From Herbaspirillum sp. DW155 (lineage in GTDB: Bacteria > Pseudomonadota > Gammaproteobacteria > Burkholderiales > Burkholderiaceae_D), in the NCBI RefSeq assembly GCF_037076565.1, contig NZ_AP029028.1, positions 4,340,001 to 4,404,000 on the forward strand: a stretch of 64,000 bases of DNA, written 5' to 3'. The position numbers and the translations under genes were made by a program. The stretch's first letter is position 1. Every line of letters starts with the position of its first letter. Shown here piece after piece: positions 8,750 to 18,183 of this stretch. The notes below the pieces were generated by a model. It did no database searches. It saw only the letters and a list, made by a program, of their open reading frames with translations, and was not told where the DNA came from.

Positions 8750-9092
8750 GTGTTCTCCTGCCCTCGCTCGCCACCGGCACCAGGCACGGTGAGAGGACGA
8801 TGATGTAAGGCTTGCGGACGGCGCCGGCCGGTACGGTGACAGGGGCGCCATGCTTCGGGATGGTCAGGAAGCGTCAGTTTCTGATGAGAAACTCTGACCG
8901 TTTTTTCCCGCCGTGCGGAAAAAAGGACGAAGCTTATTGACTTATGCCCTCCGCCGTCAAGCCGAAGGCAGCAAATCTGCCCCAAAAAGCAGCAAACCGA
9001 CCACAGAAGCCGGAATGTGGCGACTTTGCCAATACTATTCTTGGTGAATTGTCAGCTTATTGTCAGCGGGCATTGGCGTTTCGGCGCGCGCT
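8750..9092. other. 343-bp intergenic region upstream of the symporter
   Basis: No gene is seen. A small perfect hairpin AGTTTCT-GATG-AGAAACT lies at 8873-8890, about 125 bp upstream of the symporter start, and could be an operator or leader structure. The phospholipase stop is at 9093, so this region also holds the 3' end of that transcript. Confidence 0.5.
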
Positions 9093-11219
9093 TCAGATGG
9101 CCGTGGTCACCGGCGCCATCGCCGCCGGATCGCTCATGCTGGGCTGGCCGGTTTCGAGGTGGCCCGCCAGGCGGCGCAGCCAGTGCGGCCAGCCGTCCAC
9201 TTGCCATTGCAGGTCGTACCAGTGATGGCTGGCGGCCAGCGCCCAGGTGCTGCTCACACTCTGTCCCGCCGGCACCTGCAGGGTGCGCGGTGGCTGGCCG
9301 TAGGCCAGATCGGTGACGGTGGCCGTCAGCGCCGCCGGGCCGGGATTGAGGAGCCTGACCGTGAGCAGGCCCTGCGCCGCATCGTAATGGGTGCGCAGCT
9401 CGGGCTCATGCGGCCCGGACTGTGCCTGCACCTCTCCGGCAAAACGGCGGAAATAGCCGTTGGGTCCCCACACACTGAGCTGGTAGCGCCCTTCGGACGG
9501 CAACGCCCAGGTGTCGCTCAACTGCTTGCCGGCCTCCACCGTATAGCCGCGCGGGGCGCTGCCGCTGCTGCCGGGCACATCGGCATGGACCCAGAAATGC
9601 GCGCCCTGCTGGCCGGCGTTGTCGAAACTCAATTGATAGAGGCTGCCCTTGTGCTCGCCGTGGACATGCAGCACATACGGCAAGGCACAGGCAACACGCA
9701 CGCCTGCTTCCTGCGGCGCAACCGACAGCCCGGCCTCGGGTTCGGGTGCGCTGACGGCAGTGGGGCGCTGGCATTGCAGGTCGGCCTGGGCGACGTAGCC
9801 GGTGGTATCGGGAAGGCGCGGCGTGGAGACATCGCGCCGGGTGAAATCCAGGGTCGAGGTCAGATCGCCACAGACCGCGCGCCGCCAGGGCGAGATATTG
9901 GGTTCGATCACGCCGAAACGCCGTTCGATGAATTGCAGCACCGAGGTGTGATCGAAGACCTGCGAATTGACGCGCCCGCCGCGCGACCACGGCGAGACCA
10001 CGAACATGGGCACGCGCGGTCCCAGCCCGTAAGGCAACTGGTCGGCGCTGAACCGGCCCTGCTGCGTCGGGGTGACGTGGACGTGCCGCTCCAGGGCGAT
10101 ATCCACCGTACTCTTGCCGGAACCGGGCACGGTCGGTGCCTGCGGCGGAACGATGTGATCGAAGAAGCCATCGTTCTCGTCATACATGATGAAGAGCACG
10201 GTCTTGCTCCAGACCTCGGGATTGGCGGTGAGCGCGTCGAGAATGTCGGACAGGTAGCGCGCGCCATAGAGCGGCGTGTAATCGGGATGTTCGGAATAGA
10301 CTGCAGGCGGCAACAGCCACGAGACCTGCGGCAGCCTGCCCTGCTCCACATCGTCCTTCAACTGCGCCACGGTGCGGGTACTCATGCCACGCGCATGCAA
10401 CGAGGAACCGATGGGCGCGTGGACGAAGTTCTCGAAGCAGGCCAGCATGTTGGTGCCGTAGTTGCCGCTGAACTTGTCGAAGTCCGTGCCCTGCTGATAG
10501 ACCTGCCACGAAATCCCGGCCTGCTCCAGCCGCTCGGGATAGGTGGTCCAGGTAAAGGGCGGCAGCTTGATGTCGCTGACCTGATTGTCGATGTAATCGG
10601 TATTGTCCAGCAGCGGCCCGCCGCCTGTGCCCAGCGGATCGACCATGCCGGTCATCAGATACATGCGGTTGGGATGGGTGTTGCCGGGGATGGAACAGAA
10701 ATACTGGTCGCAGATGGTAAAGGCATCGGCCAGGGCATAGTGGAAGGGAATGTCCTCGCGCACGTGATAGCCCATGCACAGGTTGCCCTTCTGCTGCGCC
10801 CACTGGTCGGCGCGTCCGCCGTTGATGGCACCCTGCGTGGTGGCCCAGGTGTGCGGCAGGCTGCGCACGCACTGGGCATTGATGGCCGGATCGGTAGTGT
10901 CGTAACGGAACGGGGCGATCAGCGATTGCGGCGCATCCTTGCGCGGCTGGAACCAGACCGGATGGCCGTTGGGCAGCGTCACCGGAAAGCGGTCGTTGTA
11001 GCCGCGCACGCCCGAGAGATGCCCGAGGTAGTGGTCGAAGGAGCGGTTTTCCTGCATGAAGACCACGATGTGCCCGACATCCTCGATGCTGCCCGTGCGC
11101 ACCTGGGGCGCAATGGCCAGCGCCTTGCGGATCGAGGCCGGCAACAGCGCCGCTGCACTGGCAGCGCCTGCCACATTGGCCGATATCCTTAGAAAATCGC
11201 GTCGGCTGGTTCCGCCCAT
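9093..11219 (-). CDS. Tat-exported phospholipase C, phosphocholine-specific
   Basis: 708 residues. The twin-arginine signal GGTSRRDFLRI (residues 2-12) is followed by a hydrophobic segment, so it is folded in the cytoplasm and exported by Tat, as known for bacterial PlcH/PlcN. Phosphoesterase-family motifs seen: MQENRSFDHYLGHLSG, GNTHPNRMYLMTGM and MYDENDGFFDHIVPP. The C-terminal third matches the small repeated domains found only in this PLC group. It hydrolyses phosphatidylcholine-type lipids or sphingomyelin to phosphocholine plus diacylglycerol or ceramide. ATG 11219 is preferred over an upstream in-frame start because AGGAGCAGGATC precedes it. A Pho box lies about 100 bp upstream. Confidence 0.92.
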   Translation of the reverse strand: MGGTSRRDFLRISANVAGAASAAALLPASIRKALAIAPQVRTGSIEDVGHIVVFMQENRSFDHYLGHLSGVRGYNDRFPVTLPNGHPVWFQPRKDAPQSLIAPFRYDTTDPAINAQCVRSLPHTWATTQGAINGGRADQWAQQKGNLCMGYHVREDIPFHYALADAFTICDQYFCSIPGNTHPNRMYLMTGMVDPLGTGGGPLLDNTDYIDNQVSDIKLPPFTWTTYPERLEQAGISWQVYQQGTDFDKFSGNYGTNMLACFENFVHAPIGSSLHARGMSTRTVAQLKDDVEQGRLPQVSWLLPPAVYSEHPDYTPLYGARYLSDILDALTANPEVWSKTVLFIMYDENDGFFDHIVPPQAPTVPGSGKSTVDIALERHVHVTPTQQGRFSADQLPYGLGPRVPMFVVSPWSRGGRVNSQVFDHTSVLQFIERRFGVIEPNISPWRRAVCGDLTSTLDFTRRDVSTPRLPDTTGYVAQADLQCQRPTAVSAPEPEAGLSVAPQEAGVRVACALPYVLHVHGEHKGSLYQLSFDNAGQQGAHFWVHADVPGSSGSAPRGYTVEAGKQLSDTWALPSEGRYQLSVWGPNGYFRRFAGEVQAQSGPHEPELRTHYDAAQGLLTVRLLNPGPAALTATVTDLAYGQPPRTLQVPAGQSVSSTWALAASHHWYDLQWQVDGWPHWLRRLAGHLETGQPSMSDPAAMAPVTTAI

Positions 11220-11304
11220 GATCCTGCTCCTCGTGCGGGCAGCCAGGCAGGACAAGCCTTATCGGACTTTACCTGACAGCACCGGTTGTTTAGGTCGAGG
11301 CGAA

Positions 11305-11349
11305 AGTCTAAGTTTTTGAACTGACAGGACGATGACATCAGAATGTCAT
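11305..11349 (-). promoter_or_regulatory. Pho box array and -10 for phospholipase C
   Basis: Reading the minus strand there are three 7-mers at strict 11-bp spacing: ATGACAT (11349-11343), ATGTCAT (11338-11332) and CTGTCAG (11327-11321), each pair separated by 4 nt. This matches the PhoB site pattern CTGTCAT-N4-CTGTCAT. Ten nt further on is TAGACT (11310-11305) as a -10, the spacing expected when PhoB replaces the -35. The gene downstream releases phosphorylated head groups, so phosphate-starvation control makes sense. Confidence 0.7.
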
Positions 11350-11359
11350 CTCCGCAACA

Positions 11360-12601
11360 CTATGCCTGTTGCAGGGCGCTATCCAGCAATTCGATCCAGT
11401 GCCGCACCGGGGTATCGGTACCGGATTGCAGATGCGTGACGCACCCGATGTTGCCGGTGACGATCATGTCGGGATCGGTGGCCTGCAGCTTGCCGAGCTT
11501 GTTGTCGCGCAGGCGGTAGGACAGTTCCGGTTGCAGCACCGAATAGGTACCGGCCGAGCCGCAGCAGAGATGGCTGTCGGTGCACAGGTGGACGTCCACG
11601 CCGGCCGCGCGCAGGATGGCTTCGACCTTGCCGCGGATCTTCTGGCCGTGCTGCAGGGTGCAGGGCGGATGGTAGGCCACGCGCTTGCCGTTGAAATCCT
11701 TGAGCTTGTGCTGCAGTTGCTGCTCGAACTCGGGCAGGATCTCGCTGATGTCGCGCGTCATGTGGGAGATGCGGCGCGCCTTCTCGGCATAGTCGGGATC
11801 GTGTTGCAGCAGGTGGCCGTATTCCTTGACGGTGACGCCGCAGCCTGAGGCATTCATGACGATGGTGTCGGCCTTGATGCCATCGCGGCCTTCGATGTAG
11901 GGCCACCAGGCATCGATGTTGCGACGCATGTCGTCCAGGCCGCCGTCCTGGTCATTCATGTGGTAGCGGATGGCGCCGCAGCAGCCGGCCTTGGGCGGCG
12001 CGAACAATTGCACGCCCAGCGCATCGAGCACGCGCGCCGTGGCACTGTTGATGTTGGGTGCCATCGAGGGCTGCACGCAACCTTCGAGGAACAGCATCTG
12101 GCGTGCATGCGTGCGCGTGGGCCAGGTGCCGGCCTCCTGACGCGGCGGCACCTTGTTCTGCAACAGCTTGGGCAACAGCGGGCGCACCATCTGCCCCGCC
12201 TTCATGGCCGGACGGAAGATCCACTTGCGCGGCACGAGTTCCTTCAACGCAGTGCGCATGAGGCGCTGGCCGAAGGGACGCGGCACCTGCTCTTCCACCA
12301 CCTTGCGGCCGATGTCGACCAGGCTTCCATACTGCACGCCGGAAGGACAAGTGGATTCGCAGTTGCGGCAGGTCAGGCAGCGGTCCAGGTGCGATTGCGT
12401 GGCGGCCGTGGCGGGCTTGCCTTCGAGCACCTGCTTGATGAGATAGATGCGGCCACGCGGCCCATCCAGTTCATCGCCCAGCAGTTGATAGGTGGGACAG
12501 GTGGCGGTACAGAAACCGCAATGCACGCAGGAACGCAGGATGCTGTCGGCTTCCTCGCCGGCCTGGGTGTTGCGGATGAAATCGGCTAAGTTGGTCTGCA
12601 T
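11360..12601 (-). CDS. glcF: Glycolate oxidase iron-sulfur subunit GlcF
   Basis: 413 residues. Two ferredoxin-type clusters sit in the N-terminal 100 residues (CVHCGFCTATCP and CLTCRNCESTCP), followed by two cysteine-rich CCG domains (GCCGAIRYH and CCGSAGTYSVL), the layout of GlcF/heterodisulfide-reductase-like proteins. It passes electrons from the FAD subunits of glycolate oxidase toward the quinone pool at the membrane. Last gene of glcD-glcE-glcF, starting 24 nt after the glcE stop. Confidence 0.95.
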   Translation of the reverse strand: MQTNLADFIRNTQAGEEADSILRSCVHCGFCTATCPTYQLLGDELDGPRGRIYLIKQVLEGKPATAATQSHLDRCLTCRNCESTCPSGVQYGSLVDIGRKVVEEQVPRPFGQRLMRTALKELVPRKWIFRPAMKAGQMVRPLLPKLLQNKVPPRQEAGTWPTRTHARQMLFLEGCVQPSMAPNINSATARVLDALGVQLFAPPKAGCCGAIRYHMNDQDGGLDDMRRNIDAWWPYIEGRDGIKADTIVMNASGCGVTVKEYGHLLQHDPDYAEKARRISHMTRDISEILPEFEQQLQHKLKDFNGKRVAYHPPCTLQHGQKIRGKVEAILRAAGVDVHLCTDSHLCCGSAGTYSVLQPELSYRLRDNKLGKLQATDPDMIVTGNIGCVTHLQSGTDTPVRHWIELLDSALQQA

Positions 12602-12625
12602 GATGATCGCTGGCGGGAGAGGCGC

Positions 12626-13699
12626 TTACAGGCTGGCGTACAGGCGGCCGGGATTGAAGATGCCCTGCGGGTCGAATTGCTGCTTGAGGCGGCGATGGAT
12701 CGCTTCCACTGCCGGCTGCAGGGGATGGAAGACGCCGATGGCCTTGTCGCCACCGCGATGCAGGCTGGCGTGGCCGCCCACGGCCAGTGCGGCGGCACGG
12801 ATGGTGACGGCATCCACATGGCCCTGCGGACGCAGCCAGCGCTGTGCCCCGCCCCACTCGATCAGCTGGCGGCCCGGCAGGTCGACGGGCGGGGCCACCG
12901 ACGGCAGGGACAGACGCCACAGCGGTGCCTGCGGGTCGGCGAAGAAAGGATGGGTCTGCTCGCGCAGGTCGGTCCAGAAATCTTCAGGATTGCTCAACTC
13001 GGTGCCGCCCAGCTTTGCAATCGCTGAATCAACGGCAGCCTGTGCACCCGACAGGCGGATCGTGAGCACATTGCCGACCCAGGCGCTGGCCACCAGCGGC
13101 AAGGGTTGGCCGGCACACTGGTTCAACAGGCGCAGCGCGCCTTCCTGGTTGATCTCGAAGACGCGCGTGCTGCTGGCGACCGGGCGCGGCAAGACCTTCA
13201 GCGACACCTGCAGGATCAGTCCCAGCGTACCCAGCGAACCGGCCAGGAGGCGCGAGATGTCATAGCCGGCGACGTTCTTCATGACCTGTCCGCCGAAGTG
13301 CAGTTGCTCACCTTGCGCATCCATCAGCACGGCGCCCAGCACGAAGTCGCGCACGGCCCCGGCGCTGGCGCGCGACGGACCGGAGAGGCCGGCCGCGACC
13401 ATGCCGCCGACAGTGGCGGCACCGCCGAAACGCGGTGGCTCCCAGGCCAGCATCTGATTGTGCGCGGCCAGTGCCGCGTCGATCTCGGCCAGCGGCGTGC
13501 CGCAGCGGGCGGTGATGACCAGCTCGGTCGGTTCATAGTCGATGATGCCGCTGTAGGGGCGCGTGTCCAGCAGATCACCGGAGGGCACTTGTCCGTACCA
13601 GTCCTTGGTGCCGCCGCCGCGGATCTGCAGGGCGCGCCCGGAGAGAATGCGTTCGCGGAAGGAGGCCAGCACGGCCTCCATGTCTTGTTGTGCTTGCAT
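12626..13699 (-). CDS. glcE: Glycolate oxidase subunit GlcE (FAD-binding)
   Basis: 357 residues, a short FAD_binding_4 protein. Seen: ALQIRGGGTKDWYG near residue 20 (PP-loop-like FAD site), GGMVAAGLSGPSRASAGAVRDFVLG near 100, and a C-terminal end (FDPQGIFNPGRL) typical of this oxidase family. With GlcD and GlcF it forms glycolate oxidase, converting glycolate to glyoxylate. The start lies 2 nt after the glcD stop, so translation is probably coupled. Confidence 0.95.
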   Translation of the reverse strand: MQAQQDMEAVLASFRERILSGRALQIRGGGTKDWYGQVPSGDLLDTRPYSGIIDYEPTELVITARCGTPLAEIDAALAAHNQMLAWEPPRFGGAATVGGMVAAGLSGPSRASAGAVRDFVLGAVLMDAQGEQLHFGGQVMKNVAGYDISRLLAGSLGTLGLILQVSLKVLPRPVASSTRVFEINQEGALRLLNQCAGQPLPLVASAWVGNVLTIRLSGAQAAVDSAIAKLGGTELSNPEDFWTDLREQTHPFFADPQAPLWRLSLPSVAPPVDLPGRQLIEWGGAQRWLRPQGHVDAVTIRAAALAVGGHASLHRGGDKAIGVFHPLQPAVEAIHRRLKQQFDPQGIFNPGRLYASL

Positions 13700-13701
13700 G
13701 G

Positions 13702-15189
13702 TCAGAATCTCGGCAGATCGGGGAAGCGCAGCTGGCCGCGCTGCACGTGCATCTTGCCGTACTCGGCACAGCGATGCAGGGTGGGAATGGCTTTATCAGG
13801 ATTGAGCAGGAAGGCCGGATCGAAGGCGCGCTTCAACTTGAAGAAAGCCTCGCGCTCGGCCGGCGAAAACTGCACGCACATGGAGTTGATCTTCTCGATG
13901 CCCACGCCGTGTTCACCGGTGATGGTGCCGCCCACTTCCACGCACAGCTCCAGGATTTCGGCACCGAACAGTTCGGCGCGGTGGAATTCGTCGGCGAGGT
14001 TGGCATCGAAAAGGATCAGCGGATGCAGGTTGCCGTCGCCCGCATGGAACACGTTGGCGCAGCGCAGGCCGTATTTCTTTTCCATCTCGGCGATGCCCAG
14101 CAACACGTCGGCCAGCTTCTTGCGCGGGATGGTGCCATCCATGCAGTAGTAGTCGGGCGAGATGCGGCCTGCTGCCGGGAAGGCATTCTTGCGGCCGGAC
14201 CAGAAACGCAAGCGCTCGGCTTCGCTCTGCGAGCAGGCGATGGCGGTGGCGCCGCTGGCGTTGAGCACATCGGTCATGCGGCCGATTTCTTCTTCCACTT
14301 CTTCCACGGTGCCGTCGGATTCGCACAGCAGGATGGCTTCGGCATCGATGTCATAGCCGGCCTTGACGAAGGGCTCGACCATGCGCGAGCTGGTCTTGTC
14401 CATCATCTCCAATCCGGCCGGGATGATGCCGGCCGCGATCACGTTGGCCACCGCATTGCCGCCCTTCACAACGTCATCGAAGGACGCCATGATCACGCGC
14501 GCCGCCTGCGGCTTGGGCACCAGCTTGACGGTGACTTCGGTGACCACGCCCAGCATGCCTTCGGAACCGATGAAGACGGCCAGCAGGTCCAGGCCCGGCG
14601 CATCCAGGGCGCCGCTGCCCAGTTCGACCACCTCGCCTTCGATGCTGACCATGCGCACGCGCAGCACGTTATGCACGGTCAGACCGTATTTCAGGCAGTG
14701 CACGCCGCCGGAATTCTCGGCCACGTTGCCGCCGATGGAACAGGCGATCTGCGAAGACGGGTCCGGCGCGTAATACAGGCCGTGCGGGGCCGCCGCTTCG
14801 GAGATGGCCAGGTTGCGCACGCCGGGCTGGACCACGGCGGTGCGCGAATATTTGTCCATCTTGAGGATCTGGTTGAACTTGGCCGTGGAGAGCACCACGC
14901 CATCGGCAATCGGCATGGCACCACCGGAGAGGCCGGTGCCGGCACCGCGCGGCACGATCGGCACCTGCAGGGCATGGCAGGTCTTCATGACGGCGATGAC
15001 CTGGGCCTCGTTCTCGGGCAGCACCACCACCATGGGCAGCTGGCGATAGGCGGCCAGGCCGTCGCATTCGTAGGGGCGGGTGTCTTCCTCGTCGGACAGC
15101 ACGCAGTGCGCGGGCACGGCCCGGCGCAGGGCATCGACGACTTCGCGCTGGCGGGCCGGCGCAAAGGACGGTTGGGCGGGAGCATTCAT
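13702..15189 (-). CDS. glcD: Glycolate oxidase FAD-linked subunit GlcD
   Basis: 495 residues. Seen: the FAD-binding segment PIVPRGAGTGLSGGAMP, the IGGNVAENSGGVHCLKYG motif, and the C-terminal GEHGVGIEKI plus FDPAFLLNPDKAIP motif of the FAD-oxidase_C domain. Catalytic subunit of glycolate oxidase (glycolate or D-lactate to the 2-oxoacid). The start at 15189 (MNAPAQPS) is chosen because the upstream extension has no family similarity. First gene of the glcDEF unit. Confidence 0.95.
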   Translation of the reverse strand: MNAPAQPSFAPARQREVVDALRRAVPAHCVLSDEEDTRPYECDGLAAYRQLPMVVVLPENEAQVIAVMKTCHALQVPIVPRGAGTGLSGGAMPIADGVVLSTAKFNQILKMDKYSRTAVVQPGVRNLAISEAAAPHGLYYAPDPSSQIACSIGGNVAENSGGVHCLKYGLTVHNVLRVRMVSIEGEVVELGSGALDAPGLDLLAVFIGSEGMLGVVTEVTVKLVPKPQAARVIMASFDDVVKGGNAVANVIAAGIIPAGLEMMDKTSSRMVEPFVKAGYDIDAEAILLCESDGTVEEVEEEIGRMTDVLNASGATAIACSQSEAERLRFWSGRKNAFPAAGRISPDYYCMDGTIPRKKLADVLLGIAEMEKKYGLRCANVFHAGDGNLHPLILFDANLADEFHRAELFGAEILELCVEVGGTITGEHGVGIEKINSMCVQFSPAEREAFFKLKRAFDPAFLLNPDKAIPTLHRCAEYGKMHVQRGQLRFPDLPRF

Positions 15190-15282
15190 GCTGGACCTCG
15201 GCGGTAAGCTAGGCAGGCGTGGGAAGTGGACGCCCCTCTCTGTGCGTCCGGTATTGCAGCTCACGCTGTCTCGTTTGTTGTC

Positions 15283-15305
15283 AGCCCGCGTCAGACGGGC
15301 TTTTT
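15283..15305 (+). terminator. Plus-strand terminator-like hairpin upstream of glcD
   Basis: AGCCCG (15283-15288) and CGGGCT (15296-15301) form a short stem followed by five T on the plus strand. Both flanking genes run on the minus strand, so this would stop antisense transcription leaving the glc region. Short stem, so moderate support only. Confidence 0.4.
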
Positions 15306-15437
15306 CAGTCCGACAAGTGTAACGAATTTTGCCCGCCTGCACGGCGCCGTGTTGCCTGCTGCCCCGCTGAAAAGAATTACCGGCCGCCGTGAATTATTTT
15401 CAGGGCGGCCGGATGGGGCGGGCGATGCAAAGCTGCG

Positions 15438-16328
15438 TCAGAGGCTGCGGAAGGCGTTCTGCATCCAGTTGATGAAGGTATCGACCTCGGGCCGCTCGCG
15501 CACGGCGCGCTCGTAGACCACGTAGTAGGCGTGCGGCGGGGTGCGCAGGCGCACGTCGAACAGCTCCACGATCTCGCCCCGGGCCAGCAGTTCTTCAGCG
15601 AAATGCTGGCGCGTCAGGCCGATGCCGTAACCGTGGCGCACCGCTTCCAGCAGCAGGCCGAGATCGTCCACGCGCAAACCCGACGAAGGTTCCACCCAGT
15701 CCTTCAGGCCCGCCGCCTCGAACCAGGGTTGCCACGGCTCCAGCGCCGAACGCAGCAGGGTGGCGTGCTGCAGGTCGCCGGGCGACTTCATCGGCGGCAG
15801 GGTCTTCAGGTAGGCGGGGCTGGCCACAGCGAAGGCCGGTTCCTCGAACAGCTTCTCGGTGATGATGTTGGGATAGTTGCCGGCGCCGAAGCGGATCTCG
15901 ACATCACTCTCCGACAGGGACAGGTCATACAGCGGCACCGAGAGATACAGCTCGACCACGATCTCCGGATGGCGCTGGGTGAAGTCGGCAATGCGCGGCA
16001 TCAACAGGTGGCGCGCAAAGGTCGGCGGCAACATCACCTTGATCTTGGGTTGCATGGCGGCATTGCGATGCGGCATGGGGAAATCGGTCAGCGTGCGCAA
16101 GGCGCTGCGCACCACGTCCAGATAGCGGCGGCCGAATTCGGACAGGCCGATGGAGCGGCCGTCGCGATAGAACAGGCGCTCGCCCACGAACTCTTCCAGC
16201 AGACGGATACGGTGCGACAGCGCCGAGGGGGTGATGCACAGTTCCTCGGCGGCAATCGCGAACGAATTGTGACGGGCTGCCGCCTCGAAGGCGGACAGGG
16301 CATGGACGGGGGGAAGGCGGGTGGCCAT
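15438..16328 (-). CDS. LysR-family transcriptional regulator (GcvA-like)
   Basis: 296 residues. The N-terminus MATRLPPVHALSAFEAAARHNSF with ITPSALSHRIRLLEEFVG is the winged helix-turn-helix of LysR regulators of the GcvA/AmpR subgroup; residues about 95-295 are the periplasmic-binding-like effector domain. ATG 16328 is preferred over an upstream TTG because this N-terminus matches the subgroup and AGGA lies 11 nt before it. It sits between the FAD-dependent dehydrogenase and glcDEF, all on the same strand, so it may regulate 2-hydroxyacid oxidation (inference). Confidence 0.88.
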   Translation of the reverse strand: MATRLPPVHALSAFEAAARHNSFAIAAEELCITPSALSHRIRLLEEFVGERLFYRDGRSIGLSEFGRRYLDVVRSALRTLTDFPMPHRNAAMQPKIKVMLPPTFARHLLMPRIADFTQRHPEIVVELYLSVPLYDLSLSESDVEIRFGAGNYPNIITEKLFEEPAFAVASPAYLKTLPPMKSPGDLQHATLLRSALEPWQPWFEAAGLKDWVEPSSGLRVDDLGLLLEAVRHGYGIGLTRQHFAEELLARGEIVELFDVRLRTPPHAYYVVYERAVRERPEVDTFINWMQNAFRSL

Positions 16329-16453
16329 GGATGGTGGATTCCTGCTGCGGTTCAAGCAAACCTGATGAAAACTAATATTGTGTTGCCGAAAAACTAAAAG
16401 GCCAGTCGCTTAAAACTAAGTTTTTCACTCCTGGCCCGCGAGATACATCGACC

Positions 16454-17869
16454 TCACTGCTCCCAGCGCAGGATCTTGCCGGGGTTCATGATGTTCTTCG
16501 GGTCCAGCGCATGCTTGATGGCGCGCATGACGGCAATGGCGCCCTCGCCATGTTCCTGGATCAGGAAATCCATCTTGTGCAGGCCCACGCCATGCTCGCC
16601 GGTGCAGGTACCATCCATGCCCAGAGCACGCGCCACCATGCGGGCGTTGACCCCTTCGGCGCGGGCGATGTCGGCGGGGTCGTTGGGGTCCACCATCATC
16701 TGCACGTGGAAGTTGCCATCGCCGACGTGACCGATGATGGCGTGGATCAGGCCCTGCTCTTCGCAGTCGGCCTTGGTGGCCAGCACGCATTCGGCCAGGC
16801 GCGAGATCGGCACGCAGCAGTCGGTGGAAATCGCGCGCGCACCGGGGCGCATTTGCAGCAGCGCAAAGTAGGCGTTGTGACGGGCGGTCCACAGGCGGGT
16901 GCGGTCTTCGGGACGGGTGGCCCATTCGAAACCGAGCGCATGGAATTCCCTGGCGATGTCCTGCACCAGCTCGGCCTGTTCCTTGACGCCATTCTCGCTG
17001 CCGTGGAATTCGAACAGCAGCAGCGGATTGACCGGCAGGCTCAGCTTGTCGTGGGCATTGATGGCGCGCACGCCGTTTTCATCGAGCAGCTCCACACGCG
17101 CCAGCGGCACGCCCATCTGGATGGTCTGGATGACGGTATTGACGGCATCGGCCACGGTGGGGAAGGAGCAGATCGCCGCCGAGATCGCTTCAGGCTGCGG
17201 ATACAGGCGCACGGTCACTTCGGTGATGATGCCCAGCGTGCCTTCGCTGCCCACGTACACGCGGGTGAGGTCATAGCCGGCCGAGGATTTCTTGGCGCGG
17301 GTGCCGGTCTTGATGATCTCGCCCTGGGCCGTGACCACGGTCAGGGTCAGGGTGTTTTCCTTCATCGTGCCGTAGCGCACGGCATTGGTACCGGAAGCGC
17401 GGGTCGAGGCCATGCCGCCCAGCGAGGCATCGGCACCGGGATCGATGGGGAAGAAGAGACCCGTGTCCTTGATCTCCTGATTCAGCTGCTTGCGGGTGAC
17501 GCCGGCCTGGACAGTGGCGGTCAGGTCTTCGGCGTTGACGGCCAGCACCTGGTTCATCTGCGACAGATCCACCGTCACGCCACCCTGCAGGGCCAGCACG
17601 TGACCTTCCAGCGAAGTGCCGGCACCATAGGGAATGATAGGGGTATCGTACTGGCTGCACAGCTTGACGAAGGCGGCCACTTCCTCGGTGCTGCGGGCGA
17701 AGACCACGGCGTCCGGCAGCATGGGATCGTAGGAGGATTCGTCACGGCCATGATGCTCGCGCATGGCCAGGGTGGTGGAGCAGCGCTCGCCGAAGAGGGC
17801 CTTGAGCTCGTCGAGCAGGGCCTGGGGAACGGGGCGTTTCAGTTTCCGGGCATCAACTAGGTGATTCAT
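16454..17869 (-). CDS. FAD-binding 2-hydroxyacid dehydrogenase (D-lactate dehydrogenase type)
   Basis: 471 residues. Seen: PIIPYGAGTSLEGHVLALQGG (FAD_binding_4), MASTRASGTNAVRYGTMKEN, and the C-terminal GEHGVGLHKMDF plus LDPKNIMNPGKILRW. This is the FAD-linked oxidase family that includes cytochrome-dependent D-lactate dehydrogenase and D-2-hydroxyglutarate dehydrogenase. Length and motifs favour D-lactate dehydrogenase (cytochrome), oxidising D-lactate to pyruvate. The start at 17869 (MNHLVDARKLKRPVP) is taken because the longer reading frame upstream is unrelated. Located upstream of a LysR gene and glcDEF. Confidence 0.88.
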   Translation of the reverse strand: MNHLVDARKLKRPVPQALLDELKALFGERCSTTLAMREHHGRDESSYDPMLPDAVVFARSTEEVAAFVKLCSQYDTPIIPYGAGTSLEGHVLALQGGVTVDLSQMNQVLAVNAEDLTATVQAGVTRKQLNQEIKDTGLFFPIDPGADASLGGMASTRASGTNAVRYGTMKENTLTLTVVTAQGEIIKTGTRAKKSSAGYDLTRVYVGSEGTLGIITEVTVRLYPQPEAISAAICSFPTVADAVNTVIQTIQMGVPLARVELLDENGVRAINAHDKLSLPVNPLLLFEFHGSENGVKEQAELVQDIAREFHALGFEWATRPEDRTRLWTARHNAYFALLQMRPGARAISTDCCVPISRLAECVLATKADCEEQGLIHAIIGHVGDGNFHVQMMVDPNDPADIARAEGVNARMVARALGMDGTCTGEHGVGLHKMDFLIQEHGEGAIAVMRAIKHALDPKNIMNPGKILRWEQ

Positions 17870-18183
17870 GCAGGTTCTCTCAGGGGTCTCGTGTCTCGTG
17901 TCTCGGTTCTTGTTATGGTCGCATGCAGAAAAAGATGCAGGGCCCGCGCAGCGGCATCCCCTGCCGCTGAAGTGGACTGACCACGCATTCAGGCGATGAA
18001 TTTTACTCTCTTGCGGGCCGGAGTTTGCGCAAATGTCCCTGCCCAGGCAGCCCGGCAGGACAAATCCAGCGAATTGTTTACACGATTTTTCCGCCGCATG
18101 CGGCACGGCTCGCATCGGGCGGGAAGCGCTTGCCTTGCACGGGCCTTGCGCTTAAGCTGCCCCCGGATCAACAAGGAGCAATG
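17870..18183. other. 314-bp divergent intergenic region
   Basis: No gene is seen between the FAD dehydrogenase (minus) and the adenosyltransferase (plus). Next to the dehydrogenase start is a short tandem run of TCTCGTG-type units (about 17887-17906). I looked for a cobalamin riboswitch ahead of the adenosyltransferase and found no B12-box-like conserved core. Confidence 0.5.

Noticed and set aside
8965..8990. Sigma-54-like sequence (minus strand TTGGGGCAGATTTGCTG) upstream of the dicarboxylate symporter
   Set aside because: The spacing between the GG and GC elements is one base short of the strict sigma-54 -24/-12 pattern.
9060..11192. Long plus-strand open frame (710 codons) opposite the phospholipase C gene
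   Set aside because: GC-rich antisense shadow: His/Arg/Gln-rich low-complexity translation with no domain, opposite a clearly recognised gene. The same applies to 5505-7226, 18968-21118 and 1140-2717.
18025..18183. Possible cobalamin riboswitch ahead of the adenosyltransferase
   Set aside because: No B12-box-like core or the expected helices could be seen, and the region is short.
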